The notes under the pieces are model-generated. The model did no database searches, had not been told where the DNA came from, and worked only from the letters and a program-made list of their open reading frames with translations. The position numbers were made by a program, and so were the translations under genes. From positions 1 to 64,000 of the forward strand of contig JAKSLI010000002.1 of NCBI GenBank assembly GCA_024401305.1: DNA of 64,000 nt. Reading direction: 5' to 3'. The number at the start of each line of letters is the position of its first letter. Position 1 is the stretch's first letter. The DNA comes from Bacteroidaceae bacterium (lineage in GTDB: Bacteria; Bacteroidota; Bacteroidia; Bacteroidales; Bacteroidaceae). Of the stretch, positions 36,021-44,261 are shown piece after piece.

Positions 36021-36070
36021 TGCTCCGTGTAAAAAAACTCAAAAACAGAAGGTTATTATAACATTGCGTG

Positions 36071-36835
36071 ATGAAATTTCTCCTTGTATATCGTGACGAG
36101 CGCTTCTCGCCAGGTGCAGTTGACCGTGATAAGGCCATGCTTGATAAGGTGGCGCAACTCATGGCAGACTTTGCGGATAGCGAAATAAAGATGCTTCATG
36201 AGTGCGAACTTCAAGAAGTCTGTGCCGCAGATTATGCCGGTTTTACAGTCATCCACATGACGCGTTCGGCAGAGGCATTCGCGAAACTCATTGAGATACA
36301 GTCTTTTGGGGCGCATGTTTTCAATCCGCCAACAGCGATAAAGGGTTGCTCGAGGGCGAACATTGAAAACGCCATGGAAGCAAACAATCTTCCCACCCCG
36401 AAGTCCTTGGTTGAGCAGCATCCGAATCTTGCGGGCAAAGGATGGTGGGTGAAATCTAACAATACGGCTGACTCGTCGCCATCTCACATCCAGTTCTTCA
36501 AGACACTCCCCGAAGAACTGGTTGCTCGTGTCCAGAAGCATGACGAGAGTCTCCTTGTACAACCGCACATTGAAGGACTCGGACTGAAATTCTATGGTGT
36601 GCGTGGCACGGATTTCTTCCATGTCCGCGAAGATGTTTCCCCTACTGTTCTTCAGCAACTTAAGGACGATGCAAACTGTCTCGCCGATGCGCTCTCGCTC
36701 GACATCTACGGCGGCGATGCAATCCTCACTTCAGATGGACTTCTCACCATTATAGATTTCAACGATTTCCCAAGTTTCTCATCATGCAGAGAGCTGGCTG
36801 CAGAGGCAATAAAATATTTAGTATCAGGTATTTAG
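36071..36835 (+). CDS. ATP-grasp-like protein (RimK-type fold), unknown substrate
   Basis: A 254-residue protein. PPTAIKGCSRANIENAMEAN, WWVKSNNTAD and the C-terminal GGDAILTSDGLLTIIDFNDF resemble the ATP-grasp fold, in which the last Asp and Asn bind Mg-ATP. It is short for the family. The GTG at 36068 is directly before the ATG at 36071, which was chosen. It starts 50 bases after the HTCS gene and ends 6 bases before a CDP-alcohol phosphotransferase gene, so the two are probably one unit. The ligated product is unknown. Confidence 0.65.
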   Translation: MKFLLVYRDERFSPGAVDRDKAMLDKVAQLMADFADSEIKMLHECELQEVCAADYAGFTVIHMTRSAEAFAKLIEIQSFGAHVFNPPTAIKGCSRANIENAMEANNLPTPKSLVEQHPNLAGKGWWVKSNNTADSSPSHIQFFKTLPEELVARVQKHDESLLVQPHIEGLGLKFYGVRGTDFFHVREDVSPTVLQQLKDDANCLADALSLDIYGGDAILTSDGLLTIIDFNDFPSFSSCRELAAEAIKYLVSGI

Positions 36836-36841
36836 TATTAT

Positions 36842-37783
36842 ATGGCAACTTTTTCAGAACTATTAAAAAACTCAATTAAATCAGGCGATACAGAAGAGAA
36901 TATCGACATCTATTTCACGCGTCCATGCGGACTTGTGCTAACGCTCTTCTACAAAGCGCTCAACATCCATCCGAACATCGTGACCATCATTGGCATCCTC
37001 ATCGGTATGGTGTCGTCTTATTTCTTCTATCAATCGGATTTGTACTCGAATATTATAGGCGTCTTGCTGCTTACGATAGCCAATTTCCATGACTCGGCAG
37101 ACGGTCAGTTGGCTCGTCTGACAGGAAAGAAGACGCTTGTAGGTCGTATGCTCGACGGATTTTCGGCAGATGCCATCTTCTTCTGCATCTACTTTGCCAT
37201 CGTCTTCCGAATCTATAACGAACCAATTCCATTCTGTGGCGGTTACACTTGGCAGATGTGGGGCTTTTTACTTTGCCTTGCAGCCGGTATTCTTGGCCAT
37301 TCGCGCCAATGTGCCGTAGCCGACTACTATCGCCAGATTCATCTCTTTTTCCTAAAAGGAAAGGAAGGCTCGGAACTTGACACCAGCGAGGCTCAGACAC
37401 CAATCGTGGAAGAAGCCGTGAAGAACAAGAAATGGCTTGATTGGGCATTTTTCTTCAACTATCGCAACTACTGCCGAAGTCAGGAGAAGGTAACGCCTAA
37501 TTTCCAGCAGTTCTACAAGGCATATCTTGCAGCGGAAACAAAGCCGGAAGGATTGCGTGAGGAATTCCTCGAAGGCAGTCGCCCTTTGATGAAATGGACA
37601 AACTTCCTTACCTACAACTGGCGCGCGATTTCACTCTTTGTGGCATGCCTCACAAACCTCCCATGGCTCTATCCACTTATAGAACTTACCCTGTTCAACG
37701 GAGTGAGAAACTACATGCACAGCAAGCACGAAAAGCTCAGCAAAAACATGTATCAGAAGTATCTTGCTGTTTTTTTGTGCTAA
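36842..37783 (+). CDS. CDP-alcohol phosphatidyltransferase family protein
   Basis: A 313-residue integral membrane enzyme that swaps CMP from a CDP-alcohol for an acceptor hydroxyl. The signature reads HDSADGQLARLTGKKTLVGR followed by MLDGFSAD, that is D-x2-DG-x2-AR-x8-G-x3-D and a last Asp one residue further than in the classical motif. Several transmembrane segments are visible, plus a cytoplasmic insert (about 170-235). Related Bacteroides enzymes make inositol phospholipids or sphingolipids; the acceptor here is unknown. Confidence 0.88.
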   Translation: MATFSELLKNSIKSGDTEENIDIYFTRPCGLVLTLFYKALNIHPNIVTIIGILIGMVSSYFFYQSDLYSNIIGVLLLTIANFHDSADGQLARLTGKKTLVGRMLDGFSADAIFFCIYFAIVFRIYNEPIPFCGGYTWQMWGFLLCLAAGILGHSRQCAVADYYRQIHLFFLKGKEGSELDTSEAQTPIVEEAVKNKKWLDWAFFFNYRNYCRSQEKVTPNFQQFYKAYLAAETKPEGLREEFLEGSRPLMKWTNFLTYNWRAISLFVACLTNLPWLYPLIELTLFNGVRNYMHSKHEKLSKNMYQKYLAVFLC

Positions 37784-37852
37784 AAAACTATGCCTAATCT
37801 ATAATTAATCTTAAAATATAGTTTTCTTAATGAGTTAACCGATAAAAATCCG

Positions 37853-37860
37853 TAACTTTG
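37853..37860 (+). promoter_or_regulatory. -7 box of the uxaA promoter
   Basis: TAACTTTG, 50 bases before the uxaA ATG. Confidence 0.7.
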
Positions 37861-37909
37861 CACGCAAATGTAATAAAGAAACAAGAATATAAATCGAATA
37901 CTTTGTATT

Positions 37910-39400
37910 ATGACTAACCAAGCAGCTTATCTCAAGATCAACCCTATCGATAAGGTAGTCGTTGCTCTGCGCCCTATGAAGGCTGGCGAAGAAATCGCTG
38001 GTGGCGTTAAACTCCTTCAGGATGTGCCTCAGGGCCACAAGATTCTCCTTCAGGATGTGAAGGAAGGTGAAGACATCATAAAGTATGGCTACCCTATTGG
38101 CCATGCTCTTAAGGATATGACTGCTGGCGAGTGGGTCAACGAGGACAACCTCAAGACAAATCTCTCCGGCACTCTCGAATATGAATACAAGCCTGTTGAC
38201 GAAAAGCTCAACATCGCGAAGAGCGACAAGACTTTCAACGGCTACAAGCGTGCCAACGGCGAGGTCGGTGTGCGCAACGAAGTGTGGATTGTGCCTACTG
38301 TAGGTTGTGTTAACGGCGTTGCAGAAGAACTGGCGAAGCGTCTTGCAGAAGAAACAAAGCTCGAAGGTATTGATGCAGTTCACGCTTGGCACCACAACTA
38401 CGGTTGCTCACAGCTCTCTGAAGACCACGAGAACACTCGCAAGGTGCTCCGCGACATCGTGCTTCATCCAAATGCAGGTGCCGTGCTCGTTGTCTCGCTC
38501 GGTTGCGAGAACAACCAGCCAGAGGACTTCATGGCAATGCTCGGCGACTATGATCAGTCACGCATCAAGCTCATGGTAACACAGCGCGTAGAGGGCGATG
38601 AAGTGGAAGAAGGCATGAAGATTCTCCGCGAACTCTATGCTATCGCAAAGCAGGACAAGCGTGAGGTTTGCCCACTCTCAGACCTTCGCGTAGGCCTTAA
38701 GTGTGGTGGTTCTGACGGTTTCTCTGGTATCACTGCAAACCCTCTCGTAGGTGAGTTCTCTGACTTCCTCGTGGCTCAGGGCGGTACATCAATCCTCACT
38801 GAGGTTCCAGAGATGTTCGGTGCTGAGACTATCCTCATGAACCGTTGCGAGACAAAGGAACTCTTCGACCAGACAGTGAAGCTCGTGAACGACTTCAAGG
38901 AATACTTCCTCTCACACGGCGAACCTGTTGGTGAGAACCCATCTCCAGGCAACAAGGCTGGTGGTATCTCAACTCTCGAGGACAAGGCTCTCGGCTGTAC
39001 TCAGAAATGTGGTCGCGCTCCTGTTAGTGGCGTTCTCGGCTATGGCGAGCGTCTTCAGGTTAAGGGACTCAACCTCCTCTCTGCACCAGGCAATGACCTC
39101 GTAGCTTCTACAGCTCTAGCTGCCTCAGGTTGCCAGATCGTACTCTTCACAACAGGTCGTGGTACACCATTCGGCACATTCATCCCAACAATGAAGGTTG
39201 CCACAAACTCACAGCTCGCAGCAAAGAAGCCTAACTGGGTTGACTTCAATGCAGGCCAGCTAGTTGACGGTGTTGACATGCCAACAGTTCTCGAAAGCTT
39301 CATCGACAAGGTCATCGCTGTTGCCAACGGCGAGCCAGCACAGAACGAGAAAAACGGCTATCGCGAAATTTCCATCTTCAAGAATGGTGTGACGCTGTAG
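37910..39400 (+). CDS. uxaA: altronate dehydratase
   Basis: A 496-residue enzyme that converts D-altronate to 2-keto-3-deoxygluconate in galacturonate breakdown. The N-terminal SAF domain (about 10-95) and the C-terminal dehydratase domain are both present. TVGCVNGVAEELA, HNYGCSQL, SLGCENNQPED, GLKCGGSDGFSGITANPL and ALGCTQKCGRAPV contain the conserved cysteines and metal ligands. It is well expressed by its codon choice and promoter. Its pathway partner uxaB is at 45352-46830 on the other strand. Confidence 0.96.
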   Translation: MTNQAAYLKINPIDKVVVALRPMKAGEEIAGGVKLLQDVPQGHKILLQDVKEGEDIIKYGYPIGHALKDMTAGEWVNEDNLKTNLSGTLEYEYKPVDEKLNIAKSDKTFNGYKRANGEVGVRNEVWIVPTVGCVNGVAEELAKRLAEETKLEGIDAVHAWHHNYGCSQLSEDHENTRKVLRDIVLHPNAGAVLVVSLGCENNQPEDFMAMLGDYDQSRIKLMVTQRVEGDEVEEGMKILRELYAIAKQDKREVCPLSDLRVGLKCGGSDGFSGITANPLVGEFSDFLVAQGGTSILTEVPEMFGAETILMNRCETKELFDQTVKLVNDFKEYFLSHGEPVGENPSPGNKAGGISTLEDKALGCTQKCGRAPVSGVLGYGERLQVKGLNLLSAPGNDLVASTALAASGCQIVLFTTGRGTPFGTFIPTMKVATNSQLAAKKPNWVDFNAGQLVDGVDMPTVLESFIDKVIAVANGEPAQNEKNGYREISIFKNGVTL

Positions 39401-39880
39401 TTCGCAGCGTTGCTGCGAGGGTAAAGGCTAAAGGCTAAAAGCTAAAGGCTTATCACAAAATGACATCTTAAGTATGAGAAATTTCAGAGAATTCACTTTC
39501 TGGAAAGATGCAGTGTTACTTGCGAAAGACATTTGCATTTACACCAGAAGATTCCCCTCAGAGGAACGTTACGCCTTAGGAGATCAACTTAGAAGAGCTT
39601 GTATTTCCATTGCTTCTAATATAGCAGAAGGTGCCGGAAGGAGTTCTGATTCTGACTTCGCTCATTTCTTAGATATCGCTTTGGAGTCTTCCTACGAAGT
39701 GGAAACTCAAATTTACATAGCCGAACTGCTGAATTATTTCTCAAAAGAAGAACGGCAAGAACTGATAAATCGTGTAAAATCGATACAACGTAGAATATCA
39801 TCATTTATTATAGGTGTCCGCAAGGGATAGGCCTTTAGCCTTTAGCTTTTAGCCTTTACCCTCGCGACACAGTCGCGAAC
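39401..39880 (+). mobile_element. inverted-repeat element enclosing an S23-type gene, copy B
   Basis: Left end: hairpin TCGCAGC-GTT-GCTGCGA (39402-39418), then GGGTAAAGG and GGCTAAA words to 39451. Right end: AGGCCTTTAGCC words (39829-39860), then hairpin TCGCGAC-ACA-GTCGCGA (39862-39878). The ends are complementary to each other and match copies A, C, D and E. The left end abuts the uxaA stop, and the right end is three bases before the next ATG. The only gene inside codes a four-helix-bundle protein, as in intervening sequences of 23S rRNA. Mobility is inferred from copy number and structure. Confidence 0.65.
39474..39830 (+). CDS. four-helix bundle protein (S23 / IVS-encoded family)
   Basis: A 118-residue protein of the S23 family found inside intervening sequences of 23S rRNA in Leptospira, Coxiella and others. 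It is distantly related to Avd proteins of diversity-generating retroelements. Visible hallmarks are FRDF-like FREFTFWKDAVLLAKDI, FPSEERYALGDQLRRACIS, IASNIAEGAGR and ALESSYEVETQIYIA. It is predicted to be all helical with a basic surface suited to nucleic acid. Here it is not in an rRNA gene but between two inverted arms. Its stop codon overlaps the right arm. Confidence 0.9.
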   Translation: MRNFREFTFWKDAVLLAKDICIYTRRFPSEERYALGDQLRRACISIASNIAEGAGRSSDSDFAHFLDIALESSYEVETQIYIAELLNYFSKEERQELINRVKSIQRRISSFIIGVRKG

Positions 39881-39882
39881 CA

Positions 39883-40707
39883 ATGACTATAGATCTCTCC
39901 AACTTCCTCTCTCTTCTATCCACTGGTGCTTTTGATACGCCGTTGGAGGTTCAACCTATGTCGCTTTTCAAGTGGCAGAGGCTTATTCGTTATGCCGAAC
40001 AGGAGGGCGTTGGAGAGTTCTTGCGTTATGGCATACAGCGAAGCATCTACGGAGAAAATGTGCTCAAGGCTGACGAGCGCATCTCAACAAACCAAATGTA
40101 CGAATACCGCCATAAGCTCTACGCGAAGTTCGTAAACAAGCCAATGCCGGTAACGAGATTCTCCAATAAACTTCTTCGCACAAAGATAAACAGCATTTTC
40201 CATGACGAGGTGCATAGCTACAACACACAGATGCCGAAGCTTGCACTCCTCGACATGATCTCACATTTCTTGAAGGAGGCGTTCACCGGACGCTTCTCCT
40301 TCTTGGATATAATACTCATCGGACTATATCTCCGTCAGGAAGGCGACAAGGTGGATTTCAACGGACTCGACGAAAACATTGCATCGTTGAATATGAAGAA
40401 AGCCGCGAACCTCGTCGGCACGATACTCATCCGCGTGTTCGGATTCTCACCAGACGAGATACAGTTCTGCAACGACATCGATGATGGCTACTATGACCTC
40501 ATCGCCCATTATTTCAATCTCTCTTTTGAGGAAATGATAGAGAGTCGTCACAAGGAGATGACCAACAGCATCACTGTTCTCGGTGCCCATGACCACTCTC
40601 GCATCTCAGCCAAGCGCGGATGGCATTATGCAAAATACCACCGCCTGGAAGCAATCTCAAGTTGGTTCTCCAACACCATCAACAGCATAACGATGGTAGA
40701 GGAATAG
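39883..40707 (+). CDS. hypothetical protein
   Basis: A 274-residue protein that I do not recognise. It appears soluble and mostly helical, with no signal peptide or membrane span. The N-terminus (LLSTGAFDTPLEVQPMSLFKWQRLIRYAEQEGVGEFLRYG) is loosely like the start of uncharacterised nucleotidyltransferase-family proteins, but no catalytic Asp pair was found. It follows copy B by two bases and precedes a small hairpin. Codon use is like its neighbours, so it is likely a real gene. Confidence 0.75.
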   Translation: MTIDLSNFLSLLSTGAFDTPLEVQPMSLFKWQRLIRYAEQEGVGEFLRYGIQRSIYGENVLKADERISTNQMYEYRHKLYAKFVNKPMPVTRFSNKLLRTKINSIFHDEVHSYNTQMPKLALLDMISHFLKEAFTGRFSFLDIILIGLYLRQEGDKVDFNGLDENIASLNMKKAANLVGTILIRVFGFSPDEIQFCNDIDDGYYDLIAHYFNLSFEEMIESRHKEMTNSITVLGAHDHSRISAKRGWHYAKYHRLEAISSWFSNTINSITMVEE

Positions 40708-40726
40708 TTCCACAGTGAAGCGTCAT

Positions 40727-40757
40727 AAGCCCCTGTGTCTGAAGCGTCAGCTTCTGA
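40727..40757 (+). repeat. hairpin of the AAGCCCC-GTG type
   Basis: AAGCCCCTGTGTCTGAAGC followed by GTCA and GCTTC. The same leading word and GAAGC-GTCA-GCTTC stem occur at 18621-18650. GAAGCGTCA is also directly repeated at 40718. It may serve as a terminator before the lysozyme gene, but no T tract follows. Confidence 0.5.
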
Positions 40758-40770
40758 TAAAATAGAAAAC

Positions 40771-41457
40771 ATGAAAAGAATACTACATATATTATTCACT
40801 GCATTGCTTTTCAGCATATCGTCCAGCGCGCAGGAATTGTGTGAAGACACCTGTACGCATGTTCATGGCATTGACATCAGCCATTACCAGGGAAGCGTGT
40901 TCTGGGAGGCAATTGGCGACAACTCAAAGATGGCCTATGTATATATAAAATGTACGGAAGGCGGCGACAATCAAGACCCAACCTATTATCGCAACATACA
41001 GCTTGCGCGTCAGTATGGACTGAAAGTGGGCAGTTACCATTTCTATCGTCCAAAGACTGACCAGCAGACTCAGCTCCGCAACTTCCTGGCACAATGCAAG
41101 CCTGAACAGCAAGACCTCCTTCCGATGATAGACATCGAGAATGCCGGAGGCTACAATGCAAGCCGCTTCTGCGATTCGCTCTTCAAGTTCATCGATCTTG
41201 TGGAGAAGGCTATAAAGCAAAAGCCACTGCTCTACACCTACAAGAATTTCTACAACACATACCTCGCTGGCAAGATTGACGGTTATCCACTCATGATAGC
41301 CTGCTACACTAAAGAGCCGCCAGTTCTTATGGACGAGAAAGATTACGCCATGTGGCAATACACACAGAGCGGACGCATCAACGGCATTAAGGGCCATGTT
41401 GACAAGTCACGATTCATGGGCAACCATTCGATGCGAGAAATAAGGTTTAAACATTAG
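40771..41457 (+). CDS. glycoside hydrolase family 25 protein (lysozyme-like)
   Basis: A 228-residue secreted muramidase-type enzyme. A signal peptide (1-20, ending SSSAQ) precedes the GH25 barrel. HGIDISHYQG carries the first catalytic Asp, YIKCTEGGD follows, and DLLPMIDIEN has the acidic pair. The C-terminal MWQYTQSGRINGIKGHVDKSRF is typical. The ATG at 40771 starts at the signal peptide; the earlier in-frame ATG (40735) would sit inside the hairpin. It would cleave peptidoglycan between MurNAc and GlcNAc. Confidence 0.92.
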   Translation: MKRILHILFTALLFSISSSAQELCEDTCTHVHGIDISHYQGSVFWEAIGDNSKMAYVYIKCTEGGDNQDPTYYRNIQLARQYGLKVGSYHFYRPKTDQQTQLRNFLAQCKPEQQDLLPMIDIENAGGYNASRFCDSLFKFIDLVEKAIKQKPLLYTYKNFYNTYLAGKIDGYPLMIACYTKEPPVLMDEKDYAMWQYTQSGRINGIKGHVDKSRFMGNHSMREIRFKH

Positions 41458-41458
41458 G

Positions 41459-41598
41459 TTCAAGTTTTCAAACTTGAGGGTAAAGGCTAAAGGCTTAAAG
41501 CTAAAGGTCTTTTCCCACTTAGCCATTCAACGGCTCTAAACCGCGATGCAGAAAGCCTTTAGCCTTTAGCTTTTAGCCTTAAGCCTCGCGATAGCGAA
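41459..41598. repeat. GGGTAAAGGC inverted-repeat element, copy C
   Basis: Left hairpin CAAGTTT-TC-AAACTTG (41461-41476), then GGGTAAAGGC words. A core ending AAACCGCGATGCAGAAAG follows, then complementary TAGCCTTT words and the right hairpin TCGC-GATA-GCGA (41586-41597). It starts 2 bases after the lysozyme stop and ends 8 bases before tsaE. It is most similar to copy D, including the core. Confidence 0.8.
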
Positions 41599-41606
41599 CA
41601 ATAACT

Positions 41607-41993
41607 ATGCTTGAAATAAAGATTCCATCATTAGATAAAATAAACGAGGCTGCCCGAGACTTCCTTTCGCGTATAGGCGACCACACCGTCATTGCGCTCT
41701 ATGGCGATATGGGAGCAGGCAAGACTACCTTCGTAAAGGCAATCTGCGATGAACTGCAGGTTGCCGACAATGTCACCTCTCCAACATTCGCCATCGTCAA
41801 CGAATACACATCTGGCGTCACAGGCGAACCGATATTCCACTTCGATTTCTATCGAATCAAGAATATGGAGGAAGTCTATGACATCGGCTACGAAGAGTAC
41901 ATCGACAGCGGTTACCTCTGCCTTATGGAATGGCCGGAACTCATCGAACCGCTCCTTCCTGACGATTGCCTAAAGGTTAGGATATCACATTGA
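41607..41993 (+). CDS. tsaE: tRNA threonylcarbamoyladenosine biosynthesis ATPase TsaE
   Basis: A 128-residue P-loop ATPase that works with TsaB, TsaD and TsaC to make t6A37 in tRNAs reading ANN codons. Walker A is LYGDMGAGKTTFVKAIC. SPTFAIVNEY and FHFDFYRIKNMEE follow, and LCLMEWPELIEPLLPDD is the usual C-terminal motif. The length is slightly short but complete. It lies between two near-identical repeat elements (copies C and D). Confidence 0.95.
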   Translation: MLEIKIPSLDKINEAARDFLSRIGDHTVIALYGDMGAGKTTFVKAICDELQVADNVTSPTFAIVNEYTSGVTGEPIFHFDFYRIKNMEEVYDIGYEEYIDSGYLCLMEWPELIEPLLPDDCLKVRISH

Positions 41994-42136
41994 TTCAAGT
42001 TTTTTCAAACTTGAGGGTAAAGGCTAAAGGCTTAAAGCTAAAGGCCTTTTATCCCATAAGCTATACAACAGCTCCAAACCGCGATGCAGAAAGTCTTTAG
42101 CCTTTAGCTTTTAGCCTTCAGCCTCGCGATAGCGAA
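41994..42136. repeat. GGGTAAAGGC inverted-repeat element, copy D
   Basis: Left hairpin CAAGTTT/AAACTTG (41996-42013), GGGTAAAGGC words, core ending AAACCGCGATGCAGAAAG, right-arm TAGCCTTT words, right hairpin TCGC-GATA-GCGA (42124-42135). It begins directly after the tsaE stop. The core stem AGCT/AGCT replaces AGCC/GGCT of copy C, a compensatory change. Confidence 0.8.
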
Positions 42137-42145
42137 CAAAAAACT

Positions 42146-43375
42146 ATGCTCAACTACATCTGGTTTTCCTTCTTCGCGATAGCCTTTATCGCAGCTCTCT
42201 GCCAATCCATCTTTGGCGGCGATGCCGATATATGGTCACGCCTGATGAACTGCACCTTCGAGTCGTCGCAGAAGGCGTTCGAGATTTGCCTCGGACTCAC
42301 TGGCGTGCTTACCTTCTGGCTGGGACTCATGAAGATTGGTGAGAAGGCAGGGCTTGTGGCTAAGTTGGGCAAGTGGATCAGTCCACTCTTCTCGCGCATA
42401 TTTCCCGGCATACCGAAAGGACATCCGGCATCAGGAAGCATCGTTCTCAATGTATCTGCCAACATCCTCGGACTCGACAATGCCGCAACGCCTATGGGAT
42501 TGAAGGCAATGAAGGAGTTGCAGGAGCTAAATCCGAAAAAAGATACTGCCTCCGACGCAATGATCATGATGCTCGTGCTCAATACAAGCGGACTTACCAT
42601 CATACCGATTTCCGTCATGATGTATCGCGCACAGTATCACGCTGCCAATCCGAGCGATGTGTTCATGCCGATACTCCTTGCTACTTTCTGTAGCACTCTT
42701 GCCGGACTCATCCTCGTCTGCCTTAAGCAGAAGATAAACCTCTTCGACAAGGTTCTTGGCACCATGCTTCTCGGTTCAATCGCCTTCATCGGCGGCATCT
42801 GTTGGCTCTTCAGCAGCATGAACCAGGAGCAGATAGCGTTCTATTCTACGCTCTTCAGCAATGTACTGCTGTTCTCTGCCATTATGACTTTCATCGGAAG
42901 CGGTATGTTGAAGAAAGTGCCTATCTTTGAGACTTTCATTGAAGGCGCAAAGGAAGGTTTCTCTACGGTGGTAACAATCATTCCGTATCAGATAGCGCTC
43001 TTCGTGGGCATCTCGCTCTTCCGCGAATGTGGTGCGATGACATTCATCACCAACGGCATCGAGTGGCTTGTCAGTCTCGTATGGTTGCCTACCGATTTCG
43101 TGCCGTCGCTGCCATGCGCCATACTGAAACCCCTTTCGGGAGGCGGTGCCCGTGCTGCCATGCTCGATGTCTTTGAGGCATACGGCGTTGACAGCTTTGC
43201 GGGAAAACTCGCATCATGCGTACAAGGAGCAACCGACACTACGATGTACATCCTTGCCGTATATTTCGGTAGCGTAGGCATCAAGAAGTTCCGATATGCA
43301 GCCACATACGGACTTCTGGCAGACCTCGTTGGAGTTGTAGCAGCCATCTTCATGGGCTATATCTTCTTCGCTTGA
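42146..43375 (+). CDS. SpmA/SpmB fusion (nucleoside-recognition gate domain) membrane protein
   Basis: A 409-residue polytopic protein with two gate domains in tandem, equivalent to Bacillus SpmA and SpmB joined. The first half has KISPLFSRIFP-like IPKGHPASGSIVLNVSANIL and LGLDNAATPMGLKAM. The second half has FIEGAKEGFSTVVTIIPYQIA and LPCAILKPLSGGGARAAMLD. The family is common in non-sporulating Bacteroidota, with unknown transport function. It starts ten bases after copy D. Confidence 0.9.
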   Translation: MLNYIWFSFFAIAFIAALCQSIFGGDADIWSRLMNCTFESSQKAFEICLGLTGVLTFWLGLMKIGEKAGLVAKLGKWISPLFSRIFPGIPKGHPASGSIVLNVSANILGLDNAATPMGLKAMKELQELNPKKDTASDAMIMMLVLNTSGLTIIPISVMMYRAQYHAANPSDVFMPILLATFCSTLAGLILVCLKQKINLFDKVLGTMLLGSIAFIGGICWLFSSMNQEQIAFYSTLFSNVLLFSAIMTFIGSGMLKKVPIFETFIEGAKEGFSTVVTIIPYQIALFVGISLFRECGAMTFITNGIEWLVSLVWLPTDFVPSLPCAILKPLSGGGARAAMLDVFEAYGVDSFAGKLASCVQGATDTTMYILAVYFGSVGIKKFRYAATYGLLADLVGVVAAIFMGYIFFA

Positions 43376-43380
43376 TGCCA

Positions 43381-43437
43381 ACGCTCATTACTCATTACTC
43401 AACGCTCATTACTCATTACTCAAAGATCATTACTCAA
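43381..43437 (+). repeat. CTCATTA tandem repeat spacer
   Basis: About seven imperfect copies of ACTCATT/GCTCATTACT fill the gap between the SpmA/B fusion and the zinc-ribbon gene. The same word forms the right arm of the spacer at 44748-44815. Confidence 0.7.
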
Positions 43438-43439
43438 AA

Positions 43440-44210
43440 ATGAAATATTGTCACTATTGCGGAAAGCAAATGCCCGACGACAGCATCTTCTGCCCTGCAT
43501 GCGGCAAGCGCCTTTACACTCAACAGCAAGGCGAACAACCGGAACAGCAACCTCAAGAGTTTGAGGAAGAGCCAGAGAAGAAGCAGAGTTCCCTTTGGGG
43601 CTTCACCATAGTGGTGCTTATCATCACGCTCATAGCCGCAGCCGTAGTGTATTTCTACAACACCTTCGCAGGAGAGTCTGCCCTCGCTCCGAAAGACGAC
43701 ATTCAGCAGATAGACACCGCTGTAACGCAGCCACAAGAAGATCCTGAAGAAGAAATGTCGGAAGAAGACGAGCTCTCACAGGCAGAGTTTGATTTGCGCA
43801 AGCGAGTGCAGAAGATGTACAACGACGCCCTGTCCATGGATGGTGACGCAAGCTATACAGGCAGATATTGTTCTGCAAGCTTGAGGAATCTCATACTGAA
43901 AGCAGATGCCGTCAGCTCAAACTGGCTGGATTGCAATGTGTGGACATTCTCAAAGGAAACAGAGCATCCGCAGATAGAGCAGATACAGGTGAAATCCTAC
44001 AATCCGATGCAGTCCGTCGTAAAGATTGCTGTTCGTCCTAAGGTAAATGCAGATATCGTCAACATCGTTACCCTCCGACTCGTAAAGGAAGACGGCGCAT
44101 GGCTTATCGACGACTTTGAGAAGGACGGTCGCAGCGTACGCAACATGGCAGAGCACGCACTCGTTGTTGATGAAGTTCGCCGCGAAATATTCGCCGACAC
44201 GGTTATGTAA
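43440..44210 (+). CDS. zinc-ribbon membrane protein
   Basis: A 256-residue protein of unknown function. The N-terminal zinc ribbon is MKYCHYCGKQMPDDSIFCPA followed by CGKRL (C4, C7, C18, C21). A Gln/Glu-rich linker leads to one membrane span (about residues 52-76) and an extracytoplasmic domain. The C-terminal part (about 115-250) resembles small NTF2-like or DUF3828-like folds (LRLVKEDGAWLIDDFEKDG). Such zinc-ribbon single-span proteins are common in Bacteroidota. Confidence 0.85.
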   Translation: MKYCHYCGKQMPDDSIFCPACGKRLYTQQQGEQPEQQPQEFEEEPEKKQSSLWGFTIVVLIITLIAAAVVYFYNTFAGESALAPKDDIQQIDTAVTQPQEDPEEEMSEEDELSQAEFDLRKRVQKMYNDALSMDGDASYTGRYCSASLRNLILKADAVSSNWLDCNVWTFSKETEHPQIEQIQVKSYNPMQSVVKIAVRPKVNADIVNIVTLRLVKEDGAWLIDDFEKDGRSVRNMAEHALVVDEVRREIFADTVM

Positions 44211-44261
44211 CCAAAAACTGAAAACCATAAACCCAAAACCACATAACTACAACAAAGAAAT

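Noticed and set aside
39474..39830. Avd of a diversity-generating retroelement
   Set aside because: The four-helix-bundle protein is related to Avd, but no reverse transcriptase, template repeat or variable repeat was found nearby.
39401..39880. Possible 23S rRNA intervening sequence in place
   Set aside because: The flanks are protein-coding (uxaA and a hypothetical gene), and no rRNA sequence is present.
23864..42136. Possible CRISPR array from repeated GGCTAAA words
   Set aside because: Units are 7-8 bases, imperfect and contiguous, with no unique spacers of constant length and no cas genes.
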